From the NCBI GenBank assembly GCA_021200415.1, contig JAJQGO010000004.1, positions 1 through 33,355 on the forward strand: a stretch of 33,355 bases of DNA, in the 5' to 3' direction. The notes beneath the pieces are model-generated. The model did no database searches and was not told the origin of the DNA. It saw only the letters and a list, made by a program, of their open reading frames with translations. The stretch is from Ruminococcus sp. (GTDB taxonomy: Bacteria; Bacillota; Clostridia; Oscillospirales; Ruminococcaceae). Both the position numbers and the translations under genes were made by a program. Shown here one piece after another: positions 21,923 through 29,491 of the stretch. The first letter of the stretch is position 1; every line of letters starts with the position of its first letter.

Positions 21923-22286
21923 TATCGACAAATTAAGCCGTGAAATCGTGAAAGGACTGCAGGAGTATGCAGAACTGACCGATACGGAAATGAAAAAAGC
22001 AGTCCGAAAGACTGCCACATCGGTCAAGAAAGAAATTCAGGCAAACGCACCCAAGGATACCGGCAGCTATGCGAAAAGCTGGACGTCAGGCAAGCGGCTT
22101 GAAAACAGTCACTTCTTGCAGATGTCCGTGTATGCGGCTCCGCCGCATTACCGCTTGGCACATTTGCTGGAAAAAGGGCATGCAAAACGAAATGGCGGAC
22201 GAGTTCCCGCACAGCCGCACATTGCGCCCGCAGAAGAAAACGGGGGAAAGCTGCTGGATGAGTTACTCGGAAAGGCGTTATCATGA
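21903..22286 (+). CDS. HK97 gp10-family tail completion protein
   Basis: 127 residues: MASNVIDIDKLSREIVKGLQ, then KEIQANAPKDTGSYAKSW and HLLEKGHAKRNGGRVPAQPH, the hallmark pattern of the HK97 gp10 family (neck/tail completion). GGGAGGCTAAGGG precedes ATG 21903. Overlaps the previous and next genes. Confidence 0.85.
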   Translation: MASNVIDIDKLSREIVKGLQEYAELTDTEMKKAVRKTATSVKKEIQANAPKDTGSYAKSWTSGKRLENSHFLQMSVYAAPPHYRLAHLLEKGHAKRNGGRVPAQPHIAPAEENGGKLLDELLGKALS

Positions 22287-22663
22287 CCTATGAAGAAATT
22301 TGTGATATGGTGACGGAGATGGGACTGCCTTTCGCTTATCATCACTTTGCCGAGGGAAGACTCCCCCACAGTGTGGGGGAGATGTCGAGCTTTAGCGAGA
22401 CAGAGGGGGACGGGCGGTAAGCAAGTCCGAAGCCGCCATTTTTAATTTTTCTGTCTCCTGGAGAAGAAACCTTTGCAGCAGATGACCGGATGTATTTCAG
22501 TTTCAAGGAACTGGATATTGAACTTTACACCGACAAAAAAGAACCGGAACGGGAGGCAGAAATCGAAGATGTTCTTTGCAGGCATCATCTCTTTTACACG
22601 AAAACTGAAACCTGGATTGAAAGCGAGAGGCTTTATGAAATCCTTTATGAACTGGAGGTATAA
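22283..22663 (+). CDS. Tail terminator-like protein, interrupted by a family-2 element
   Basis: The N-terminus MTYEEICDMVTEMGLPFAYHHFAEG stops at TAA 22418-22420 inside a 66-nt element (22358-22423). The same frame continues as SPKPPFLIFLSPGEETFAAD, DRMYFSFKELDIELYTDKK and ends FYTKTETWIESERLYEILYE..., so removal gives a 104-residue protein. Position and length between the gp10-like and major tail genes fit the minor tail/terminator (gp11-like) slot. The start overlaps the previous stop. As written only 45 residues would be made. Confidence 0.75.
22358..22423 (+). repeat. Family-2 short element (66-nt subtype), stop-containing copy in tail gene
   Basis: CTCCCCCAC-AGT-GTGGGGGAG, then TGTCGAGCTTTAGCGAGACA and GAGGGGGACGGGCGGTAAGC. 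In frame, with TAA. Removal joins FAEG to SPKPPFLIF. Confidence 0.85.
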
Positions 22664-22665
22664 AC

Positions 22666-23235
22666 ATGGATAAGAATAAAGTGAAATTTGGTCTAAAGAA
22701 CGTTCACTATGCAAAAATTACAGCGTGGTCAGCCGATGGGAATACGCCGGTTTATGCGACACCGGTCAGTTTGCCCGGTGCTGTTTCTCTGTCAATTGAT
22801 GCCAATGGAGAGAATGAACCGTTCTATGCGGACGACATTGTGTATTATGTTTGCAGCAACAATTCCGGTTATGAGGGAGATTTGGAGGTCGCTCTGATTA
22901 CCACGGAATTTGCAACGGATATTCTGGGAGAAATTTTGGATAACAGGGGTGTACTGGTGGAGCGAAATGATGCGGAATCTTCCGAATTCGCATTGCTGTT
23001 TGAATTTACAGGAGATAAGAATAAGATTCGTCATGTGCTGTATCGATGCTCGGCAAGTCGTCCTGCAACGGAAGGACAGACACGAGAGGATTCCACAGAA
23101 GTAAAGACGGAAACACTGTCTATGACCGCTTCCGCACTGCCGACCGGTCTTGTAAAGTCAAAGACTTGTGAATCGACAGATGACAGTACCTATGAAAATT
23201 GGTACAATCAACCGTATTCTCCCAGTACGACTTAA
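22666..23235 (+). CDS. Major tail tube protein
   Basis: 189 residues, MDKNKVKFGLKNVHYAKITA, with beta-rich tube protein features (GAVSLSIDANGENEPFYADD, GYEGDLEVALITTEFATDIL). This is the phi13/TP901-type major tail protein of siphophages that builds the tail tube. GGAGGTATAAAC precedes ATG 22666. Its position before the tail chaperones is canonical. Uninterrupted. Confidence 0.85.
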   Translation: MDKNKVKFGLKNVHYAKITAWSADGNTPVYATPVSLPGAVSLSIDANGENEPFYADDIVYYVCSNNSGYEGDLEVALITTEFATDILGEILDNRGVLVERNDAESSEFALLFEFTGDKNKIRHVLYRCSASRPATEGQTREDSTEVKTETLSMTASALPTGLVKSKTCESTDDSTYENWYNQPYSPSTT

Positions 23236-23251
23236 GTGAGAGGGTGATCGA

Positions 23252-23620
23252 ATGGGTGTACAGAAGAATATCGTAGTGGACGGAAAGGAAGTCCCGTTCA
23301 AGGCGAGCGCTGCCGTGCCAAGGCTCTATCGCTTGAAATTTCGCAGAGATATCTACATCGATTTTGCAAAATTAGAAAGCGGTATCGAGGAAAACAATCC
23401 GGAACAATCCATGATGGGGATTGAATCTCTGGAAATTTTCGAGAACATTGCCTACATTATGGCTAAGCACGCAGATCCAGAGAACGTTCCCAGCGAACCT
23501 GACGAATGGCTGGAGCAGTTTGGAATTTTCTCCATTTATGAGGTTTTACCACAGCTTTTGGCACTGTGGGGACTGAATATGGAAACGCAGTCGACTGCTA
23601 AAAAAACATCGCCAAACTGA
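23252..23620 (+). CDS. Tail assembly chaperone, upstream (G-like) part
   Basis: 122 residues, MGVQKNIVVDGKEVPFKASA, then PRLYRLKFRRDIYIDFAKLE and DEWLEQFGIFSIYEVLPQLL. This is the typical tail assembly chaperone that coats the tape measure during tail growth. Near its end lies a run of seven A (23600-23606), a candidate recoding site leading to the downstream T-like ORF. AGAGGGTGATCG precedes ATG 23252. Confidence 0.85.
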   Translation: MGVQKNIVVDGKEVPFKASAAVPRLYRLKFRRDIYIDFAKLESGIEENNPEQSMMGIESLEIFENIAYIMAKHADPENVPSEPDEWLEQFGIFSIYEVLPQLLALWGLNMETQSTAKKTSPN

Positions 23621-23627
23621 CCGAGTG

Positions 23628-23792
23628 ATGAATACACCGCTTTTTCTGTTAAGATGCAAACAACTCGGTCTTTCCATGACCGAGTTGGATTTGCTGACGA
23701 TTGGCGTTGTCAATGATATGTTTACGGAAAAAGAAAATGATACGTTTGACTATCCATATAAGGCATCGCAAAGTGATTTTGACACATTTTGA
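23628..23792 (+). CDS. Tail assembly chaperone, downstream (T-like) part
   Basis: 54 residues, MNTPLFLLRCKQLGLSMTEL, then DLLTIGVVNDMFTEKENDTF and DYPYKASQSDFDTF, the conserved T-like extension. Its frame is +1 (equivalently -2) relative to the upstream chaperone and is open back through the A7 run at 23600. It could be made by a +1/-2 shift, or by reinitiation at ATG 23628, which overlaps a TGA of the -1 frame. Confidence 0.8.
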   Translation: MNTPLFLLRCKQLGLSMTELDLLTIGVVNDMFTEKENDTFDYPYKASQSDFDTF

Positions 23793-23796
23793 AAAA

Positions 23797-23837
23797 ATTC
23801 GCTGTTAAAGACGAATTTTCAGTCTCTAACAGCGAAT
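23797..23837. terminator. Bidirectional terminator between tail operon and antisense toxin genes
   Basis: ATTCGCTGTTA pairs with TAACAGCGAAT (11 bp), with inner AGAC/GTCT. It separates the convergent tail-chaperone and toxin genes. Confidence 0.7.
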
Positions 23838-23844
23838 AACTGTA

Positions 23845-24174
23845 TCACAATTCATTTTTTTCTATTCTTCGTTGTGCTGTTTCGTAAACTTCCATCTCTT
23901 CTCTTGCGCCAATAACAACAATCAGCATCGTATTTTCCAAACGGATAATCTTATATACGATACGCAACCCAGCCGCCTTGATTTTAACTTTCAAGAATCC
24001 AGATAAATCATTTCCATTTTTGTTTCCCAGTGGTTTTCCATAGCCACCTTCTGTAAAAGGAAGTGGATTTGTTTGTATTTTTTTGATTGCCTTTAGAACA
24101 AGAATTCTTTGACTGCCATCTAAGTTCCTTAGATCCTTTTGTGCTTCAGGCAGATATAGGACTTTCCAATTCAT
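23845..24174 (-). CDS. RelE/ParE-family toxin
   Basis: 109 residues, MNWKVLYLPEAQKDLRNLDG, then KIQTNPLPFTEGGYGKPLGN, LRIVYKIIRLENTMLIVVIG: the RelE fold with its arginine near the end of the third strand. Toxins of this family cut mRNA on the ribosome or block gyrase (ParE). It overlaps the antitoxin stop by 4 nt (ATGA), the usual antitoxin-first order. The pair is antisense inside the tail operon, so it is probably a moron stabilising the prophage or affecting other phages. Confidence 0.85.
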   Translation of the reverse strand: MNWKVLYLPEAQKDLRNLDGSQRILVLKAIKKIQTNPLPFTEGGYGKPLGNKNGNDLSGFLKVKIKAAGLRIVYKIIRLENTMLIVVIGAREEMEVYETAQRRIEKNEL

Positions 24175-24491
24175 TCAAACTCTACCTCATCAAATCCTGC
24201 AAGCTGTGCATCTGTAATTCCAAAATCTTGCTGTACTTCTTCTGCAGGAATCGTTTTGTCAGAATCATAGTTTCGCATTCTTTCGTTGGCAGTCAAAAGA
24301 AGCCTTGCATCCTGTACCGTTTCCATTAAGTCTACGTATTCCTGCGGAGAAAGTAGAACACATTCTGGAGCATTGTTTTTCATTACAACTTTTGCACCAG
24401 TTGTGTTTACTTCTTGAAAAATTTTTCCAGCAAGTCCACGATTAAAAAGAGAAATTGAAACCGTATTTTGAATCGCTGTCATGAGATTCAT
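24171..24491 (-). CDS. Phd/RelB-type antitoxin
   Basis: 106 residues from MNLMTAIQNTVSISLFNRGL; I choose this start because GGTGGAGGTGAT stands just upstream and the longer reading would pass through the promoter. Phd/YefM-like N-terminal DNA-binding part (NTTGAKVVMKNNAPECVLLS, then PQEYVDLMETVQDARL), acidic toxin-binding tail (GITDAQLAGFDEVEFE). Neutralises the toxin and represses its own promoter (24510-24538). Confidence 0.85.
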   Translation of the reverse strand: MNLMTAIQNTVSISLFNRGLAGKIFQEVNTTGAKVVMKNNAPECVLLSPQEYVDLMETVQDARLLLTANERMRNYDSDKTIPAEEVQQDFGITDAQLAGFDEVEFE

Positions 24492-24509
24492 ACTATCACC
24501 TCCACCTAT

Positions 24510-24538
24510 AGTATAACTCCTTTTCTTGAAAAAGTCAA
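24510..24538 (-). promoter_or_regulatory. Promoter of the toxin-antitoxin pair
   Basis: On the minus strand: TTGACT, 17 bp, TATACT, then GGTGGAGG before the antitoxin start. Near-consensus. It points away from the tape-measure gene that begins at 24592. Confidence 0.8.
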
Positions 24539-24591
24539 CGGTTTTGCTGATAAAAAAACTGATAAATTTTATATACAAAGGAGGTGACCAC

Positions 24592-27500
24592 ATGGCAAGC
24601 CGAATCAAAGGCATCACAGTCGAAATTGGTGGAGATACCACGAAACTGCAGACTGCACTAAAGAATGTGAATGCAAATATCCAAAGTACCCACCCCGACC
24701 GATTTTAGGGAGGAGGTGCGACGGGCACTTTCCTCTGCCCGTCGCAGGCACAGAGTCTGGCAGCCAAAATAAAGACGCTCTCTGCGGAGCATCAAAGCTG
24801 TACCAAACAGCTATCCGGTATGGAGAGCGAAGCGAAGAAGCTGACCACAGCAGAGCAAAGTCTGACACAAAAGCTGTCCTCACAAAAACAGGACTTGACA
24901 AAGCTAAAGCAGGAATACGTAAATGCTGCTGCACAATACGGAAAAAATTCCAGCGAAGCCAAATCACTGGAACAGCAAATCAAAACCCTATCCGGTCAGA
25001 TTGCATCGGAAGAAAAAGCAGTGGACAAAGCGACAGCGGCAGCAGACAGTTTCGACAAAAGCATGGATGCCGCAGGCAATAGTGCCAAAGAAGCGGGAGA
25101 TAAGGCGGCGGATAGTGAAAGTGGATTCTCCAAACTATCCTCCACTCTTGGAACAGGACTGGTCAAAAGTGCAGAAGTGGGCATCCAGGCATTTGAAGCA
25201 TATACCGCAGCAGTTACTGGTCTTGCAACCGCAGTGGCATCCTTTTCTCTTTCCACCTATGCTGATTTTGAAAGTCAGATGTCGACTGTCAAAGCCTTGA
25301 TGTCTGGCTCTTGCGACAGCACAGAAGAACTGGACACCGCAATGGATAGCCTGACCGAAAAGGCACAGGAACTCGGTTCTACTACGGCCTTCACTTCCAC
25401 CGAAGTGGGGGCAGCGATGGACACCCCGAACCGAGTTTGGATTCTGTTCGAGGTGAGGGGCGTGCAGCGATAGGATTTGAACGCTGTAAGCCTTGGGATT
25501 GAAATCACCAATGCAGATGGTTCGTACAAATCTCTGCAGGAGATTATGGACGTTCTCCGGAGTACAATGGGAGCAGTCAATGTAGACTTGGTAGATGCCG
25601 AAGGCAATGTGCGCGAATACGATGACATCATCGCCGATTTGAGTCAAACAGAAGAGGGACTGACACAGGCAGAGCAGCTAAAAAATGCGGCTACTATCTT
25701 CGGAAAGCAGAACCTTGCTGGAATGCTTGCCATCATCAATGCAACAGATGAGGATTATCAAAGTCTGACAGACAGCATCTACGATTGCAGTGGTGCGGCA
25801 TCCGAGATGGCGGAAATCAAACTGGATAACCTGAAAGGCTCTGTGACACTGCTGTCTTCTGCTGCAGAAGGCGCTGCCATTTCCATTGGGGAAAAGCTTG
25901 CACCTGCGGCAAATACAGCCGTGCAGTCGCTGACGGATATTGTGAACGTTTTCAACGAAGGCGGCTTAACTGCCGCCTTGCAGCGTGTGGGAGAACTTGT
26001 TTCTGAACTCGCCGAAACGATGACATCGAAGCTGCCGGAAATCTTGCCGGATCTTTTACAAGGGTTCAATCAAATATTCATCACGCTGTTTCAGTCTTTA
26101 GGGACACTATTGCCGCCCATGATTGAAACGGTTCTGCCCATTCTGGTACAGTTCTTTTTGGACCTATTGACAAGTCTGGCTACAGAAATTTCCACATCCT
26201 TGCCGACCCTTTTAGAAAGCGTTTCTTCTGCATTATCGCAAATCGGAACAGCAATCTCTCAGTCCGCACCGGTTCTTCTCTCCGCTTTGCGATCTATTTT
26301 CAATCAACTGGTTTCCTACATCTCCACCAATTTACCCATGTTTGTTTCAGCCGCCTTAAATCTTGCGTTAGGACTGGTCAGTGGACTTCTGGATGCTCTG
26401 CCGGATTTGATTGCGGCTGCTTTGCAGTTGGTGGAAGGTCTGATATCCGGCTTGCTGACTGCGTTACCGCAGTTGGTCGATGCCGCATTGCAGTTTGTTC
26501 AGTCGCTCTGTGATGGATTGATACAAAATCTGCCGGAAATTCTGAATACCGCCGTACAGCTCATTCTGCAATTAGTAAATGGACTATTAGAAAATTTACC
26601 ACAGATTTTGAGTGCGGCTTTGCAGATGATTGACTGCTTAATTCAAGGAATTCTGCAATGCTTGCCGAGTATAACGGAAGCTGCCATTCAACTGATTATG
26701 GGATTGGTGGATGGTCTGATTCAAAATTTGCCGCAAATTCTGGAGGCGGCCTTACAGCTAATTCGTGGTTTGCAAAGTGGTTTACTTAGTGCGCTTCCGC
26801 AATTGATTACTTGTGCAGCAAATCTCATCTCCGGTCTTGTAAGCGGCTTAATTTCCGCCATTCCTCAGTTACTCGCTGCCATTCCGGAACTTGTCGGCGC
26901 ACTGGTGAATGGTTTTATGGAAACGGACTGGCTGGGGCTTGGCGTCAGCATCCTGCAGGCAATTTGGGACGGAATCTGCTCCATTCGAGAAGCTGTCATT
27001 TCTTCCTGGAGTGCTATCTTCTCTTCGCTTTTCGACAAGGTGGCAGAGTGGGCATCGAATATTTGGGATAAGGCAAAAGAGGCAATTTCGAATTTCTGGG
27101 ATTCGATTGTCAACAAACTGAAAAACTTACCAAGCGAAGTCTGGAACTGGCTGTGCAATGTCGTGACGAACGTGGCATCCTGGAGCTTAAATCTGCAAAG
27201 CAAAGCGAACGAAGCGATTTCTGGATTTTTCAGTAAAATCATCAGCAAATTAAAAACGCTTCCCAGTGAAGTCTGGAGCTGGCTCTTAAAAGTCGTTACC
27301 AAGGTTGCCACATTTGGTGTAAATCTGGGAGAAAAGGCGAAAGATGGAGCAAGCAAGCTTTGGAATAACCTCGTGGATGGCATCAAGGGACTGCCGGATC
27401 GCATTTACAGCATTGGCTCGAATATTGTACAGGGGCTTTGGAATGGAATCGGCGATATGGCATCCTGGCTATGGGATAAGATTTCCGGCTTTTGCAGTGG

Positions 27501-27852
27501 GATTTGGGACAACATCGCAGGATTCTTCGGCATTGCTTCCCCATCCAAACTCTTCAAAAAGGAACTTGGCTTTAACTTGGTGTACGGTTTGGCGGAAGGT
27601 GTGGACGACAAAGTAAAAACGGCTGTACAGGCTGTCAAATCGATGGGCGACAGCGTGATGACGGCAGCACAAGCTTCTCTTTCCGGTGATTGGGATCTCG
27701 GCGCTTTGACCGCCACAGGGACATCCTCCAGTGTCGTCAATAATTATTACCAAAACGATAACAGCAAAACGGTCAATCAAACGAACAATTCTCCAAAGTC
27801 TCTGTCACGGCTGGAGATTTATAGACAAACGAGGAATGCGCTGAAACAGTAG
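24592..27852 (+). CDS. Tail tape measure protein, interrupted by two short elements
   Basis: With elements removed about 1,046 residues; the length sets the tail length. N-terminus MASRIKGITVEIGGDTTKLQ, then a coiled coil, then a TP901-like core (DFESQMSTVKALMSGSCDST), hydrophobic helical repeats (LPQLVDAALQFVQSL, LPQILEAALQLIRGLQSGL), and C-terminal WNN/WDK repeats. The family-3 element (24691-24744, TAG) and the family-4 element (25423-25488, TAG) stop it after STHPDRF and GVQR. Removal gives ANIQST-QAQSLAAKIK and TEVGAAMD-SLGIEITNADG (or MDAV-SLG). At the second junction the core appears to lack about 110-130 residues found in relatives. AAAGGAGGTGACC precedes ATG 24592. Confidence 0.85.
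24691..24744 (+). repeat. Family-3 short element (54 nt) in tape measure gene
   Basis: CACCCCGACCGATTTTAGGG, then GGTGCGACGGGCACTTTCCT and stem CGACGGGC/GCCCGTCG. Opposite orientation to the capsid copy. Contains TAG in frame. Confidence 0.85.
25423..25488 (+). repeat. Family-4 short element (66 nt) in tape measure gene
   Basis: ACCCCGAACCGAGTTTGGAT ... GAGGTGAGGGGCGTGCAGCG ... ACGCTGTA. Same ATGGAC and GCTGTA ends as the helicase copy at 345. Contains TAG in frame. Confidence 0.8.
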
Positions 27853-27857
27853 ATTCA

Positions 27858-28466
27858 TTAAGCAATTGAAAATAAGTCGCTATTACTAATTTTAATGCTA
27901 GTGTTATTTTCTTCTTGTTTTAAAGCATCGATAAACACGAATTCCAATAAGAATAGGGCAGAAAAAGCAGAAATTAGATTCTCTTGGTTGGCATGTTCGA
28001 AATTGGTGGATTGAGATATTAAACCGATACGTTGATGTTTAACTTTTTGATATTTTTTCCACCATGGTATAACATTATTTGTGCTTTTGTTTGCAGGTCG
28101 CAAACGTTCTCTATTCTTTTTATCTTTATATTGCTCATATTCCCAGCCCTTAAAAGGCTGCAAGGACTGATCGCCATTGAATAAGACCTGCATATCCTTT
28201 ATATTTCCAAATCTTTGTTGTATTTCGTAACCCCATTTTTGTATGTTTGTGTGCTCATCAGATTTAAACTCAGCATTTACCCATTGCGCTATTTCTTTAC
28301 CTACCACATCTATTTCGCTACACACTGCCTGATATAATTTTAAATATTCAACCGAGTAGGTACGTTTGTTTGAAATACAAAATTCAACATATCGTTTTGT
28401 TTCCAACAATTGATGTTCAAGTTCTAAGTAGTAATTCCAATAACTCTTTATAAACTGCTCAAGCAT
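27858..28466 (-). CDS. Antisense moron gene, unknown function
   Basis: 202 residues, MLEQFIKSYWNYYLELEHQL, soluble and largely helical, with a basic middle (KNRERLRPANKSTNNVIPWW). The C-terminal part is hydrophobic (LISAFSALFLLEFVFIDALK). I do not recognise the family; the shape is that of a helical protein with a buried C-terminal helix. It is transcribed against the tail genes from its own strong promoter and has an AT-rich composition unlike the neighbours, so it is probably a lysogeny-expressed moron, perhaps for superinfection exclusion (inference). Confidence 0.7.
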   Translation of the reverse strand: MLEQFIKSYWNYYLELEHQLLETKRYVEFCISNKRTYSVEYLKLYQAVCSEIDVVGKEIAQWVNAEFKSDEHTNIQKWGYEIQQRFGNIKDMQVLFNGDQSLQPFKGWEYEQYKDKKNRERLRPANKSTNNVIPWWKKYQKVKHQRIGLISQSTNFEHANQENLISAFSALFLLEFVFIDALKQEENNTSIKISNSDLFSIA

Positions 28467-28497
28467 AAATAGCTTCTCCTTCTTACGCTTTTTTTAC

Positions 28498-28526
28498 ATT
28501 ATACCACATTTCTCTTAAAAGAGCAA
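28498..28526 (-). promoter_or_regulatory. Promoter of antisense moron
   Basis: Minus strand TTGCTC, 17 bp, TATAAT, then AAGAAGGAGAAG before the ATG at 28466. Confidence 0.75.
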
Positions 28527-28545
28527 TCCTATGAAAGGAAAAAAC

Positions 28546-29490
28546 ATGAAATTTGCGCTTATCTTAGAAAACGAATTCAGCGAACAGCTAAATATGACGA
28601 ACACTGTAAGTCAGTACATGACGACAGAAATCGAAGGATTATCTCCGCCGGACAGCACCATTTCCACGGCAGGATATGTAGGTGCGGATGGTTCTTACCT
28701 GACCAACGCCTACACAGAAAAACGCAATCTGGTAATTTCCTTTGCCATGCGTGGTGTGGACATAGAGTCACGCAGACAGACGCTTTACCGTGTGGTGAAG
28801 CCTTCAAAGTATATTAAGGTTCATTACCGAAGTCCCCATCGCAATGTGTGGACATTCGGTTATGTGGAATCGATGGAGATAGAAAATTTTTCGAATGAAA
28901 CCAGCGGACAGATTTCCATTCTCTGTCCCGATATCTTCTGGCACAGCTTCGATAGCGTTAGCCTTTCTACCGCAGACAACGCTGTTTCCGGTCGCTTCTT
29001 TTTTTCATTTCCCAATGCCTACTGGTCAGAAAATACAGCAGGTATTTATGAAACGGCAATGGGAGAAATTGCGGAAGCTTCCACATCCTTTTCCTTGACG
29101 GTGGAAAACGACGGTGATGAAACAGGACTTGTTCTCAAGCTCCTAAACAACGGCAGTGAAAAGGCATACCTGACACAGATAATATGCAAAAACAAGACCA
29201 CGGGGCAGGCGCTCACCATTTCGACCAGTTCCAGTGAAATTGAGTTGAACGCATCCGGTGGGTATCTTCTGATCAACACCAAAACCGGCGAGAAATCAGT
29301 TCAAAGCTACACCAAAGCAGGAAAAGCAAAGACGGACTATCTTTCCTATGTGGACTTTGCCGCTTCAGAATGGCTGACCCTTGTTACCGGTACAAACGAA
29401 ATTACGGTAACAGTGACGCCAAAGGACGAGTCCTGTTTAGAAAGCTTGGAAATGCAAATAGAACACACAAATGTCTATCTGGGGGTGTAA
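28546..29490 (+). CDS. Distal tail protein (Dit-like)
   Basis: About 314 residues from ATG 28546, chosen because AAAGGA (28534-28539) lies upstream; ATG 28531 lacks a site. MKFALILENEFSEQLNMTN, then YLTNAYTEKRNLVISFAMRG, IESRRQTLYRVVKPSKYIKV and FGYVESMEIENFSNETSGQI: the Dit/phage tail family that forms the hub linking tail tube and baseplate. The antisense moron separates it from the tape measure, which is normally adjacent. Confidence 0.8.
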   Translation: MKFALILENEFSEQLNMTNTVSQYMTTEIEGLSPPDSTISTAGYVGADGSYLTNAYTEKRNLVISFAMRGVDIESRRQTLYRVVKPSKYIKVHYRSPHRNVWTFGYVESMEIENFSNETSGQISILCPDIFWHSFDSVSLSTADNAVSGRFFFSFPNAYWSENTAGIYETAMGEIAEASTSFSLTVENDGDETGLVLKLLNNGSEKAYLTQIICKNKTTGQALTISTSSSEIELNASGGYLLINTKTGEKSVQSYTKAGKAKTDYLSYVDFAASEWLTLVTGTNEITVTVTPKDESCLESLEMQIEHTNVYLGV

Positions 29491-29491
29491 C

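Noticed and set aside
6412..22423. CRISPR array
   Set aside because: The repeats are dispersed, lie in both orientations inside genes, and have no regular spacers or cas genes.
345..25488. Stop-codon reassignment to explain in-frame stops
   Set aside because: TAG, TGA and TAA all occur in the elements, all three also end normal genes here, and five elements shift the frame, which recoding of stops cannot repair.
25461..25488. tRNA T-arm-like sequence in the family-4 element
   Set aside because: The reverse complement has GTTCAAATCC, but no 5-bp stem with 7-nt loop and no other tRNA arms can be formed.
345..25488. Sequencing or assembly error as the source of all interruptions
   Set aside because: The inserts are repeat-family units with conserved structure and different sequences, not random indels; error could still explain the suspected deletion near 25423.
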